Source: Hyaloperonospora brassicae (lineage: Eukaryota > Oomycota > Peronosporomycetes > Peronosporales > Peronosporaceae). Taken from it: DNA of 64,000 nucleotides. Shown here in pieces: positions 1 through 12,148 of the stretch; within the stretch, counting starts at the first letter, position 1; each line of letters begins with the position of its first letter. Below the pieces are notes generated by a model that was not told the DNA's origin, made no database searches, and saw nothing but the letters and a program-made list of their open reading frames with translations. Made by a program: the position numbers and the translations under genes. The stretch covers positions 62,001 through 126,000 of the forward strand of contig CANTFL010000409.1 in the NCBI GenBank assembly GCA_947650285.1. Direction: 5' to 3'.

Positions 1-34
1 GCGGGAGATTGCGGGTTCGAGTCCCGTCGGAGAC
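1..34 (+). tRNA. tRNA-Arg(ACG), 5' part missing at window edge
   Basis: Only positions 39-72 of the tRNA are present: the 3' half of the anticodon stem, the variable loop, the T arm with an intact GGTTCGAGTCC B box, and the acceptor 3' strand. These bases match the array consensus. Confidence 0.9.
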
Positions 35-719
35 TGTCTTTGACTGGTCGCTCCTTTGCGATTGTTCTTGGACGCCCAAAGACGATGGACAGCGTTTTGA
101 ACACTGGCCGTCTAAGAGGCGCATGGTGTATCTTCGACCACTTCATTGGATTGTACACAGAGATCAACTCGATACAGTAGGAAAGACGAAACAGTCGAAC
201 TGTATCTACGCATCTCTCTGAGCTCCACTGCCGTGCTGAAGTGAAATCTGCGCCGCCGAGACACGTTAATCTTCTTGGCAGTGTCTGTTTACGTGTTTGT
301 GTGTTTCTTCTATTCTTTGTGGCAGCGTCTTGCATGATGTACAATCGACAGAATATGGTTCTAGCTGTAAGCGAGCACACTCCATTGCGACAACAACAAC
401 GAGCTCAGATGCGGCGAAAACGAAAGTCGTTCTTCTCCGATGGAAGGTCTATTCGATTCAGTATCGCAAGCGACGTTTCGAATGTGAAACCTATCGATTG
501 CTACCTCACAAACATGTCGAAATGATGTATTTTAGCTTGAGGTACGTGTTCAGCAGTCCTGGCACGTGCTGCTTCGAAGGTAATCCCACTTTACTGAATA
601 CGTGTCGCAGGACAGCTGTAAATGTGCGAGTGTGGCCAGGAATGGTAGCAGTCAGTCGTTGAAGTTGGAAAGGATGCAGTTGCGGATGTGAAGCGAGTGT
701 GGAGCATGCAATGAGGAGC

Positions 720-791
720 GTCCCCGTGGCCCAATGGATAAGGCATCCGCCTACGAAGCGGGAGATTGCGGGTTCGAGTCCCGTCGGAGAC
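720..791 (+). tRNA. tRNA-Arg(ACG), consensus copy (reference for the array)
   Basis: A 72-base cloverleaf can be drawn: acceptor GTCCCCG/CGGAGAC, D arm GCCC..GGC, anticodon stem TCCGC/GCGGG with loop CTACGAA (anticodon ACG, reading CGU, CGC and CGA after A34-to-inosine), variable loop AGATT, T arm GCGGG/CCCGT. The internal Pol III promoter boxes are TGGCCCAATGG (A) and GGTTCGAGTCC (B). CCA is not encoded and there is no intron. The acceptor stem has one mismatch, C4-A69, where T4 would pair. The next base is T, an unusual discriminator for arginine. The first run of four T lies at 852-855, so a trailer of about 60 bases is expected. Confidence 0.9.
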
Positions 792-1476
792 TGTCTTTGA
801 CTGGTCGCTCCTTTGCGATTGTTCTTGGACGCCCAAAGACGATGAACAGCGTTTTGAACACTGGCCGTCTAAGAGGCGCATGGTGTGTCTTCGGCCACTT
901 CATTGGATTGCACACAGAGATCAACTCGATACAGTAGGAAAGACGAAACAGTCGAACTGTATCTACGCATCTCTCTGAGCTCCATTGCCGTGCTGAAGTG
1001 AAATCTGCGCCACCGAGACACGTTAATCTTCTTGGCAGTGTCTGTTTACGTGTTTGTGTGTTTCTTCTATTCTTTGTGGCAGCGTCTTGCATGATGTACA
1101 ATCGACAGAATATGGTTCTAGCTGTAAGCGAGCACACTCCATTGCGACAACAACAACGAGCTCAGATGCGGCGAAAACGAAAGTCGTTCTTCTCCGATGG
1201 AAGGTCTATTCGATTCAGTATCGCAAGCGACGTTTCAAATGTAAACCTATCGATTGCTACCTCACAAACATGTCGAAATGATGAATTTTAGCTTGAGGTA
1301 CGTGTTCAGCTGTCCTGACACGTGCTGCCTCGAAGGTTATCCCACTTCCACTGAATACGTGTTGCAGGACAGCTGTAAATGTGCGGGTGTGGCTAGGAAT
1401 GATAGCAGTCAGTCGTTGGAGCTGGAAAGGATGCAGTTGCGGATGTGAAGCGAGTGTGAAGCATGCAATGAGGAGC

Positions 1477-1548
1477 GTCCCCGTGGCCCAATGGATAAGG
1501 CATCCGCCTACGAAGCGGGAGATTGCGGGTTCGAGTCCCGTCGGAGAC
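1477..1548 (+). tRNA. tRNA-Arg(ACG), consensus copy
   Basis: Identical to the array consensus, including the C4-A69 mismatch. Confidence 0.9.
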
Positions 1549-2233
1549 TGTCTTTGACTGGTCGCTCCTTTGCGATTGTTCTTGGACGCCCAAAGACGAT
1601 GAACAGCGTTTTGAACACTGGCCGTCTAAGAGGCGCATGGTGTGTCTTCGGCCACTTCATTGGATTGCACACAGAGATCAACTCGATACAGTAGGAAAGA
1701 CGAAACAGTCGAACTGTATCTACGCATCTCTCTGAGCTCCATTGCCGTGCTGAAGTGAAATCTGCGCCACCGAGACACGTTAATCTTCTTGGCAGTGTCT
1801 GTTTACGTGTTTGTGTGTTTCTTCTATTCTTTGTGGCAGCGTCTTGCATGATGTACAATCGACAGAATATGGTTCTAGCTGTAAGCGAGCACACTCCATT
1901 GCGACAACAACAACGAGCTCAGATGCGGCGAAAACGAAAGTCGTTCTTCTCCGATGGAAGGTCTATTCGATTCAGTATCGCAAGCGACGTTTCAAATGTA
2001 AACCTATCGATTGCTACCTCACAAACATGTCGAAATGATGAATTTTAGCTTGAGGTACGTGTTCAGCTGTCCTGACACGTGCTGCCTCGAAGGTTATCCC
2101 ACTTCCACTGAATACGTGTTGCAGGACAGCTGTAAATGTGCGGGTGTGGCCAGGAATGATAGCAGTCAGTCGTTGGAGCTGGAAAGGATGCAGTTGCGGA
2201 TGTGAAGCGAGTGTGAAGCATGCAATGAGGAGC

Positions 2234-2305
2234 GTCCCCGTGGCCCAATGGATAAGGCATCCGCCTACGAAGCGGGAGATTGCTGGTTCGAGTCCCGTCG
2301 GAGAC
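2234..2305 (+). tRNA. tRNA-Arg(ACG), variant G51T
   Basis: T-stem base 51 is T instead of G, which leaves T51 opposite C63. The B box is intact. The copy at 4505 shares the change. Confidence 0.8.
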
Positions 2306-2990
2306 TATCTTTGACTGGTCGCTCCTTTGCGATCGTTCTTGGACGCCCAAAGACGATGGAAAGCGTTTTGAACACTGGCCGTCCAAGAGGCGCATGGTGT
2401 ATCTTCGACCACTTTATTGGATTGTACACAGAGATCAACTCGATACAGTAGGAAAGACGAAACAGTCGAACTGTATCTACGCATCTCTCTGAGCTCCACT
2501 GCCGTGCTGAAGTGAAATCTGCGCCGCCGAGACACGTTAATCTTCTTAGCAGTGTCTGTTTACGTGTTTGTGTGTTTCTTCTATTCTTTGTGGCAGCGTC
2601 TTGCATGATGTACAATCGACAGAAGCTGGTTCTAGCTGTAAGCAAGCACATTCCATTGCGGCAACAACAATGAGCTCAGATCAGGCGAAAACGAAAGTCG
2701 TTCTTCTCCGATGGAAGATCTATTCGATTCAGTATCGCAAGCGACGTTTCGAATGTAAACCTATCGATTGCTACCTCACAAACATGTCGAAATGATGCAT
2801 TTTAGCTTGAGGTACGTGTTCAGCAGTCCTGGCACGTGCTGCTTCGAAGGTAATCCCACTTTCACTGAATACGTGTCGCAGGACAGCTGTAAATGTGCGA
2901 GTGTGGCCAGGAATGGTAGCAGTCAGTCGTTGAAGTTGGAAATGATGCAGTTGCGGATGTGAAGCGAGTGTGGAGCATGCAATGAGGAGC

Positions 2991-3062
2991 GTCCCCGTGG
3001 CCCAATGGATAAGGCATCCGCCTACGAAGCGGGAGATTGCGGGTTCGAGTCCCGTCGGAGAC
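2991..3062 (+). tRNA. tRNA-Arg(ACG), consensus copy
   Basis: Identical to the array consensus. Confidence 0.9.
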
Positions 3063-3747
3063 TGTCTTTGACTGGTCGCTCCTTTGCGATTGTTCTTGGA
3101 CGCCCAAAGACGATGAACAGCGTTTTGAACACTGGCCGTCTAAGAGGCGCATGGTGTGTCTTCGGCCACTTCATTGGATTGCACACAGAGATCAACTCGA
3201 TACAGTAGGAAAGACGAAACAGTCGAACTGTATCTACGCATCTCTCTGAGCTCCATTGCTATGCTGAAGTGAAATCTGCGCTGCCGAGACACGTTAATCT
3301 TCTTGGCAGTGTCTGTTTACGTGTTTGTGTGTTTCTTCTATTCTTTGTGGCAGCGTCTTGCATGATGTACAATCGACAGATGCTAGTTCTAGCTATAAGC
3401 GACCACATTCCATTGCGGCAACAACGATGGTCTCAGATCAGGTGAAAACGAAAGTCGTTCTCCTCCGATGGAAGGTCTATTCGATTCAGTATCGCAAGCG
3501 ACGTTTCAAATGTAAACCTATCGATTGCTACCTCACAAACATGTCGAAATGATGAATTTTAGCTTGAGGTACGTGTTCAGCTGTCCTGACACGTGCTGCC
3601 TCGAAGGTTATCCCACTTCCACTGAATACGTGTTGCAGGACAGCTGTAAATGTGCGGGTGTGGCCAGGAATGGTAGCAGTCAGTCGTTGGAGCTGGAAAG
3701 GATGCAGTTGCGGATGTGAAGCGAGTGTCGAGCATGCAATGAGGAGC

Positions 3748-3819
3748 GTCCCCGTGGCCCAATGGATAAGGCATCCGCCTACGAAGCGGGAGATTGCGGG
3801 TTCGAGTCCCGTCGGAGAC
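3748..3819 (+). tRNA. tRNA-Arg(ACG), consensus copy
   Basis: Identical to the array consensus. Confidence 0.9.
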
Positions 3820-4504
3820 TGTCTTTGACTGGTCGCTCCTTTGCGATTGTTCTTGGACGCCCAAAGACGATGAACAGCGTTTTGAACACTGGCCGTCTAA
3901 GAGGCGCATGGTGTGTCTTCGGCCACTTCATTGGATTGCACACAGAGATCAACTCGATACAGTAGGAAAGACGAAACAGTCGAACTGTATCTACGCATCT
4001 CTCTGAGCTCCATTGCCGTGCTGAAGTGAAATCTGCGCCACCGAGACACGTTAATCTTCTTGGCAGTGTCTGTTTACGTGTTTGTGTGTTTCTTCTATTC
4101 TTTGTGGCAGCGTCTTGCATGATGTACAATCGACAGAATATGGTTCTAGCTGTAAGCGAGCACACTCCATTGCGACAACAACAACGAGCTCAGATGCGGC
4201 GAAAACGAAAGTCGTTCTTCTCCGATGGAAGGTCTATTCGATTCAGTATCGCAAGCGACGTTTCAAATGTAAACCTATCGATTGCTACCTCACAAACATG
4301 TCGAAATGATGCATTTTAGCTTGAGGTACGTGTTCAGCTGTCCTGACACGTGCTGCCTCGAAGGTTATCCCACTTCCACTGAATACGTGTTGCAGGACAG
4401 CTGTAAATGTGCGGGTGTGGCCAGGAATGATAGCAGTCAGTCGTTGGAGCTGGAAAGGATGCAGTTGCGGATCTGAAGCGAGTGTGGAGCATGCAATGAG
4501 GAGC

Positions 4505-4576
4505 GTCCCCGTGGCCCAATGGATAAGGCATCCGCCTACGAAGCGGGAGATTGCTGGTTCGAGTCCCGTCGGAGAC
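4505..4576 (+). tRNA. tRNA-Arg(ACG), variant G51T
   Basis: Same T-stem change as at 2234. The two copies lie in duplicated two-unit blocks. Confidence 0.8.
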
Positions 4577-5260
4577 TATCTTTGACTGGTCGCTCCTTTG
4601 CGATCGTTCTTGGACGCCCAAAGACGATGGAAAGCGTTTTGAACACTGGCCGTCCAAGAGGCGCATGGTGTATCTTCGACCACTTTATTGCATTGTACAC
4701 AGAGATCAACTCGATACAGTAGGAAAGACGAAACAGTCGAACTGTATCTACGCATCTCTCTGAGCTCCACTGCCGTGCTGAAGTGAAATCTGCGCCGCCG
4801 AGACACGTTAATCTTCTTAGCAGTGTCTGTTTACGTGTTTGTGTGTTTCTTCTATTCTTTGTGGCAGCGTCTTGCATGATGTACAATCGACAGAAGCTGG
4901 TTCTAGCTGTAAGCAAGCACATTCCATTGCGGCAACAACAATGAGCTCAGATCAGGCGAAAACGAAAGTCGTTCTTCTCCGATGGAAGATCTATTCGATT
5001 CAGTATCGCAAGCGACGTTTCGAATGTAAACCTATCGATTGCTACCTCACAAACATGTCGAAATGATGCATTTTAGCTTGAGGTACGTGTTCAGCAGTCC
5101 TGGCACGTGCTGCTTCGAAGGTAATCCCACTTTACTGAATACGTGTCGCAGGACAGCTGTAAATGTGCGAGTGTGGCCAGGAATGGTAGCAGTCAGTCGT
5201 TGAAGTTGGAAAAGATGCAGTTGCGGATGTGAAGCGAGTGTGGAGCATGCAATGAGGAGC

Positions 5261-5332
5261 GTCCCCGTGGCCCAATGGATAAGGCATCCGCCTACGAAGC
5301 GGGAGATTGCGGGTTCGAGTCCCGTCGGAGAC
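5261..5332 (+). tRNA. tRNA-Arg(ACG), consensus copy
   Basis: Identical to the array consensus. Confidence 0.9.
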
Positions 5333-6017
5333 TGTCTTTGACTGGTCGCTCCTTTGCGATTGTTCTTGGACGCCCAAAGACGATGAACAGCGTTTTGAAC
5401 ACTGGCCGTCTAAGAGGCGCATGGTGTGTCTTCGGCCACTTCATTGGATTGCACACAGAGATCAACTCGATACAGTAGGAAAGACGAAACAGTCGAACTG
5501 TATCTACGCATCTCTCTGAGCTCCATTGCTATGCTGAAGTGAAATCTGCGCTGCCGAGACACGTTAATCTTCTTGGCAGTGTCTGTTTACGTGTTTGTGT
5601 GTTTCTTCTATTCTTTGTGGCAGCGTCTTGCATGATGTACAATCGACAGATGCTAGTTCTAGCTATAAGCGACCACATTCCATTGCGGCAACAACGATGG
5701 TCTCAGATCAGGTGAAAACGAAAGTCGTTCTCCTCCGATGGAAGGTCTATTCGATTCAGTATCGCAAGCGACGTTTCAAATGTAAACCTATCGATTGCTA
5801 CCTCACAAACATGTCGAAATGATGAATTTTAGCTTGAGGTACGTGTTCAGCTGTCCTGACACGTGCTGCCTCGAAGGTTATCCCACTTCCACTGAATACG
5901 TGTTGCAGGACAGCTGTAAATGTGCGGGTGTGGCCAGGAATGGTAGCAGTCAGTCGTTGGAGCTGGAAAGGATGCAGTTGCGGATGTGAAGCGAGTGTCG
6001 AGCATGCAATGAGGAGC

Positions 6018-6089
6018 ATCCCCGTGGCCCAATGGATAAGGCATCCGCCTACGAAGCGGGAGATTGCGGGTTCGAGTCCCGTCGGAGAC
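6018..6089 (+). tRNA. tRNA-Arg(ACG), variant G1A
   Basis: The first acceptor base is A, so the terminal pair becomes A1-C72 in addition to the C4-A69 mismatch. The rest is consensus. Confidence 0.75.
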
Positions 6090-6774
6090 TGTCTTTGACT
6101 GGTCGCTCCTTTGCGATCGTTCTTGGACGCCCAAAGACGATGGAAAGCGTTTTGAACACTGGCCGTCCAAGAGGCGCATGGTGTATCTTCGGCCACTTCA
6201 TTGCATTGTACACAGAGATCAACTCGATACAGTGGGAAAGACGAAACAGTCGAACTGTATCTACGCATCTCTCTGAGCTCCATTGCTATGCTGAAGTGAA
6301 ATCTGCGCCGCCGAGACACGTTAATCTTCTTGGCAGTGTCTGTTTACGTGTTTGTGTGTTTCTTCTATTCTTTGTGGCAGCGTCTTGCATGATGTACAAT
6401 CGGCAGAAGCTAGTTCTAGCTATAAGCGACCACATTCCATTGCGGCAACAACGATGGTCTCAGACCAGGTGAAAACGAAAGTCGTTCTCCTCCGATGGAA
6501 GGTCTATTCGATTCAGTATCGCAAGCGACGTTTCGAATGTAAACCTATCGATTGCTACCTCACAAACATGTCGAAATGATGCATTTGAGCTTGAGGTACG
6601 TGTTCAGCTGTCCTGACACGTGCTGCCTCGAAGGTTATCCCACTTCCACTGAATACGTGTTGCAGGACAGCTGTAAATGTGCGGGTGTGGCCAGGAATGG
6701 TAGCAGTCAGTCGTTGGAGCTGGAAAGGATGCAGTTGCGGATCTGAAGCGAGTGTGAAGCATGCAATGAGGAGC

Positions 6775-6846
6775 GTCCCCGTGGCCCAATAGATAAGGCA
6801 TCCGCCTACGAAGCGAGAGATTGCGGGTTCGAGTCCCGTCGGAGAC
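6775..6846 (+). tRNA. tRNA-Arg(ACG), probably defective (G18A, G42A)
   Basis: The first G of the invariant D-loop GG pair (G18), which normally contacts the T loop, is A. G42A also breaks the C28-G42 pair of the anticodon stem. It is probably a decaying copy, although both promoter boxes remain close to consensus. Confidence 0.65.
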
Positions 6847-7531
6847 TGTCTTTGACTGGTCGCTCCTTTGCGATCGTTCTTGGACGCCCAAAGACGATGG
6901 AAAGCGTTTTGAACACTGGCCGTCCAAGAGGCGCATAGTGTATCTTTGGCCACTTCATTGCATTGTACACAGAGATCAACTCGATACAGTAGGAAAGACG
7001 AAACAGTCGAACTGTATCTACGCATCTCTCTGAGCTCCATTGCTATGCTGAAGTGAAATCTGCGCCGCCGAGACACGTTAATCTTCTTGGCAGTGTCTGT
7101 TTACGTGTTTGTGTGTTTCTTCTATTCTTTGTGGCAGCGTCTTGCATGATGTACAATCGACAGAATATGGTTCTAGCTGTAAGCGACCACATTCCATTGC
7201 GGCAACAACGATGGTCTCAGACCAGGTGAAAACGAAAGTCGTTCTCCTCCGATGGAAGGTCTATTCGATTCAGTATCGCAAGCGACGTTTCAAATGTGAA
7301 ACTATCGATTGATAAAGAACAAACATGTCGAAATGATGCATTTTAGCTTGAGGTACGTGTTCAGCTGTCCTGACACGTGCTGCTTCGAAGGTTATCCCAC
7401 TTTCACTGAATACGTGTTGCAGGACAGCTGTAAATGTGCGGGTGTGGCCAGGAATGGTAGCAGTCAGTCGTTGAAGCTGGAAAGGATGCAGTTGCGGATG
7501 TGAAGCGAGTGTGGAGCATGCAATGAGGAGC

Positions 7532-7603
7532 GTCCCCGTGGCCCAATGGATAAGGCATCCGCCTACGAAGCGGGAGATTGCGGGTTCGAGTCCCGTCGGA
7601 GAC
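7532..7603 (+). tRNA. tRNA-Arg(ACG), consensus copy
   Basis: Identical to the array consensus. Confidence 0.9.
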
Positions 7604-8289
7604 TGTCTTTGACTGGTCGCTCCTTTGCGATCGTTCTTGGACGCCCAAAGACGATGGAAAGCGTTTTGAACACTGGCCGTCCAAGAGGCGCATGGTGTAT
7701 CTTCGGCCACTTCATTGGATTGTACACAGAGATCAACTCGATACAGTAGGAAAGACGAAACAGTCGAACTGTATCTACGCATCTCTCTGAGCTCCATTGC
7801 TATGCTGAAGTGAAATCTGCGCCGCCGAGACACGTTAATCTTCTTGGCAGTGTCTGTTTACGTGTTTGTGTGTTTCTTCTATTCTTTGTGGCAGCGTCTT
7901 GCATGATGTACAATCGACAGAATATGGTTCTAGCTGTAAGCGACCACATTCCATTGCGGCAACAACGATGGTCTCAGACCAGGTGAAAACGAAAGTCGTT
8001 CTCCTCCGATGGAAGGTCTATTCGATTCAGTATCGCAAGCGACGTTTCAAATGTGAAACTATCGATTGATAAAGAACAAACATGTCGAAATGATGCATTT
8101 TTAGCTTGAGGTACGTGTTCAGCTGTCCTGACACGTGCTGCCTCGAAGGTTATCCCACTTTCACTGAATACGTGTTGCAGGACAGCTGTAAATGTGCGGG
8201 TGTGGCCAGGAATGGTAGCAGTCAGTCGTTGAAGCTGGAAAGGATGCAGTTGCGGATGTGAAGCGAGTGTCGAGCATGCAATGAGGAGC

Positions 8290-8361
8290 GTCCCCGTGGC
8301 CCAATGGATAAGGCATCCGCCTACGAAGCGGGAGATTGCGGGTTCGAGTCCCGTCGGAGAC
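8290..8361 (+). tRNA. tRNA-Arg(ACG), consensus copy
   Basis: Identical to the array consensus. Confidence 0.9.
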
Positions 8362-9047
8362 TGTCTTTGACTGGTCGCTCCTTCGCGATCGTTCTTGGAC
8401 GCCCAAAGACGATGGAAAGCGTTTTGAACACTGGCCGTCCAAGAGGCGCATGGTGTATCTTCGGCCACTTCATTGGATTGTACACAGAGATCAACTCGAT
8501 ACAGTAGGAAAGACGAAACAGTCGAACTGTATCTACGCATCTCTCTGAGCTCCATTGCTATGCTGAAGTGAAATCTGCGCCGCCGAGACACGTTAATCTT
8601 CTTGGCAGTGTCTGTTTACGTGTTTGTGTGTTTCTTCTATTCTTTGTGGCAGCGTCTTGCATGATGTACAATCGACAGAATATGGTTCTAGCTGTAAGCG
8701 AGCACATTCCATTGCGGCAACAACGATGGTCTCAGACCAGGTGAAAACGAAAGTCGTTCTCCTCCGATGGAAGGTCTATTCGATTCAGTATCGCAAGCGA
8801 CGTTTCAAATGTGAAACTATCGATTGATAAAGAACAAACATGTCGAAATGATGCATTTTTAGCTTGAGGTACGTGTTTAGCTGTCCTGACACGTGCTGCT
8901 TCGAAGGTTATCCCACTTTCACTGAATACGTGTTGCAGGACAGCTGTAAATGTGCGGGTGTGGCCAGGAATGGTAGCAGTCAGTCGTTGAAGCTGGAAAG
9001 GATGCAGTTGCGGATGTGAAGCGAGTGTCGAGCTTGCAATGAGGAGC

Positions 9048-9119
9048 GTCCCCGTGGCCCAATGGATAAGGCATCCGCCTACGAAGCGGGAGATTGCGGG
9101 TTCGAGTCCCGTCGGAGAC
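9048..9119 (+). tRNA. tRNA-Arg(ACG), consensus copy
   Basis: Identical to the array consensus. Confidence 0.9.
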
Positions 9120-9804
9120 TGTCTTTGACTGGTCGCTCCTTTGCGATCGTTCTTGGACGCCCAAAGACGATGGAAAGCGTTTTGAACACTGGCCGTCCAA
9201 GAGGCGCATGGTGTATCTTCGGCCACTTCATTGGATTGTACACAGAGATCAACTCGATACAGTAGGAAAGACGAAACAGTCGAACTGTATCTACGCATCT
9301 CTCTGAGCTCCATTGCTATGCTGAAGTGAAATCTGCGCCGCCGAGACACGTTAATCTTCTTGGCAGTGTCTGTTTACGTGTTTGTGTGTTTCTTCTATTC
9401 TTTGTGGCAGCGTCTTGCATGATGTACAATCGACAGAATATGGTTCTAGCTGTAAGCGAGCACATTCCATTGCGGCAACAACGATGGTCTCAGACCAGGT
9501 GAAAACGAAAGTCGTTCTCCTCCGATGGAAGGTCTATTCGATTCAGTATCGCAAGCGACGTTTCAAATGTGAAACTATCGATTGATAAAGAACAAACATG
9601 TCGAAATGATGCATTTTAGCTTAGGGTACGTGTTTAGCTGTCCTGACACGTGCTGCTTCGAAGGTTATCCCACTTTCACTGAATACGTGTTGCAGGACAG
9701 CTGTAAATGTGCGGGTGTGGCCAGGAATGGTAGCAGTCAGTCGTTGAAGCTGGAAAGGATGCAGTTGCGGATGTGAAGCGAGTGTGGAGCATGCAATGAG
9801 GAGC

Positions 9805-9876
9805 GTCCCCGTGGCCCAATGGATAAGGCATCCGCCTACGAAGCGAGAGATTGCGGGTTCGAGTCCCGTCGGAGAC
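9805..9876 (+). tRNA. tRNA-Arg(ACG), variant G42A
   Basis: The anticodon stem 3' strand reads GCGAG, giving a C28-A42 mismatch. Shared with the copies at 6775, 10562, 11321 and 23440. Confidence 0.75.
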
Positions 9877-10561
9877 TGTCTTTGACTGGTCGCTCCTTTG
9901 CGATCGTTCTTGGACGCCCAAAGACGATGGAAAGCGTTTTGAACACTGGCCGTCCAAGAGGCGCATGGTGTATCTTCGGCCACTTCATTGGATTGTACAC
10001 AGAGATCAACTCGATACAGTAGGAAAGACGAAACAGTCGAACTGTATCTACGCATCTCTCTGAGCTCCACTGCCATGCTGAAGTGAAATCTGCGCCGCCG
10101 AGACACGTTAATCTTCTTGGCAGTGTCTGTTTACGTGTTTGTGTGTTTCTTCTATTCTTTGTGGCAGCGTCTTGCATGATGTACAATCGACAGAATCTGG
10201 TTCTAGCTATAAGCGAGCACATTCCATTGCGGCAACAACGATGGTCTCAGATCAGGTGAAAACGAAAGTCGTTCTCCTCCGATGGAAGGTCTATTCGATT
10301 CAGTATCGCAAGCGACGTTTCAAATGTGAAACTATCGATTGCTAACGAACAAACATGTCGAAATGATGCATTTTAGCTTGAGGTACGTGTTTAGCTGTCC
10401 TGACACGTGCTGCTTCGAAGGTTATCCCACTTTCACTGAATACGTGTTGCAGGACAGCTGTAAATGTGCGGGTGTGGCCAGGAATGGTAGCAGTCAGTCG
10501 TTGAAGCTGGAAAGGATGCAGTTGCGGATGTGAAGCGAGTGTGGAGCATGCAATGAGGAGC

Positions 10562-10633
10562 GTCCCCGTGGCCCAATGGATAAGGCATCCGCCTACGAAG
10601 CGAGAGATTGCGGGTTCGAGTCCCGTCGGAGAC
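10562..10633 (+). tRNA. tRNA-Arg(ACG), variant G42A
   Basis: Same C28-A42 mismatch as its left neighbour. Confidence 0.75.
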
Positions 10634-11320
10634 TGTCTTTGACTGGTCGCTCCTTTGCGATCGTTCTTGGACGCCCAAAGACGATGGAAAGCGTTTTGAA
10701 CACTGGCCGTCCAAGAGGCGCATGGTGTATCTTCGGCCACTTCATTGGATTGTACACAGAGATCAACTCGATACAGTAGGAAAGACGAAACAGTCGAACT
10801 GTATCTACGCATCTCTCTGAGCTCCATTGCTATGCTGAAGTGAAATCTGCGCCGCCGAGACACGTTAATCTTCTTGGCAGTGTCTGTTTACGTGTTTGTG
10901 TGTTTCTTCTATTCTTTGTGGCAGCGTCTTGCATGATGTACAATCGACAGAATGCTGGTTCTAGCTGTAAGCGACCACATTCCATTGCGGCAACAACGAT
11001 GGTCTCAGATCAGGTGAAAACGAAAGTCGTTCTCCTCCGATGGAAGGTCTATTCGATTCAGTACCGCAAGCGACCTTTCGAATGTGAAACTATCGATTGC
11101 TACCTCACAAACATGTCGAAATGATGAATTTTAGCTTGAGGTACGTGTTCTAGCAGTCCTGACACGTGCTGCTTCAAAGGTTATCCCACTTTCACTGAAT
11201 ACGTGTTGCAGGACAGCTGTAAATGTGCGGGTGTGGCCAGGAATGGTAGCAGTCAGTCGTTGAAGCTGGAAAGGATGCAGTTGCGGATGTGAAGCGAGTG
11301 TCGAGCATGCAATGAGGAGC

Positions 11321-11392
11321 ATCCCCGTGGCCCAATGGATAAGGCATCCGCCTACGAAGCGAGAGATTGCGGTTTCGAGTCCCGTCGGAGAC
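11321..11392 (+). tRNA. tRNA-Arg(ACG), degenerate (G1A, G42A, G53T)
   Basis: Three changes relative to consensus. G53T breaks the conserved G53-C61 pair and alters the first bases of the B box, so both transcription and folding are doubtful. Probably a pseudo-tRNA. Confidence 0.6.
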
Positions 11393-12076
11393 TGTCTTTG
11401 ACTGGTCGCTCCTTTGCGATCGTTCTTGGACGCCCAAAGACGATGGAAAGCGTTTTGAACACTGGCCGTCCAAGAGGCGCATGGTGTATCTTCGACCACT
11501 TTATTGCATTGTACACAGAGATCAACTCGATACAGTAGGAAAGACGAAACAGTCGAACTGTATCTACGCATCTCTCTGAGCTCCACTGCCGTGCTGAAGT
11601 GAAATCTGCGCCGCCGAGACACGTTAATCTTCTTGGCAGTGTCTGTTTACGTGTTTGTGTGTTTCTTCTATTCTTTGTGGCAGCGTCTTGCATGATGTAC
11701 AATCGACAGAATATGGTTCTAGCTGTAAGCGAGCACACTCCATTGCGACAACAACAACGAGCTCAGATGCGGCGAAAACGAAAGTCGTTCTCCTCCGATG
11801 GAAGGTCTATTCGATTCAGTATCGCAAGCGACGTTTCGAATGTAAACCTATCGATTGCTACCTCACAAACATGTCGAAATGATGCATTTTAGCTTGAGGT
11901 ACGTGTTCAGCAGTCCTGGCACGTGCTGCTTCGAAGGTAATCCCACTTTACTGAATACGTGTCGCAGGACAGCTGTAAATGTGCGAGTGTGGCCAGGAAT
12001 GGTAGCAGTCAGTCGTTGAAGTTGGAAAGGATGCAGTTGCGGATGTGAAGCGAGTGTGGAGCATGCAATGAGGAGC

Positions 12077-12148
12077 GTCCCCGTGGCCCAATGGATAAGG
12101 CATCCGCCTACGAAGCGGGAGATTGCGGGTTCGAGTCCCGTCGGAGAC
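12077..12148 (+). tRNA. tRNA-Arg(ACG), consensus copy
   Basis: Identical to the array consensus. Confidence 0.9.

Noticed and set aside
1270..1325. C/D-box snoRNA candidate in the unit (ATGATGA ... CTGA)
   Set aside because: The C box is ATGATGC in many units, the spacing is too short, and no terminal stem is present.
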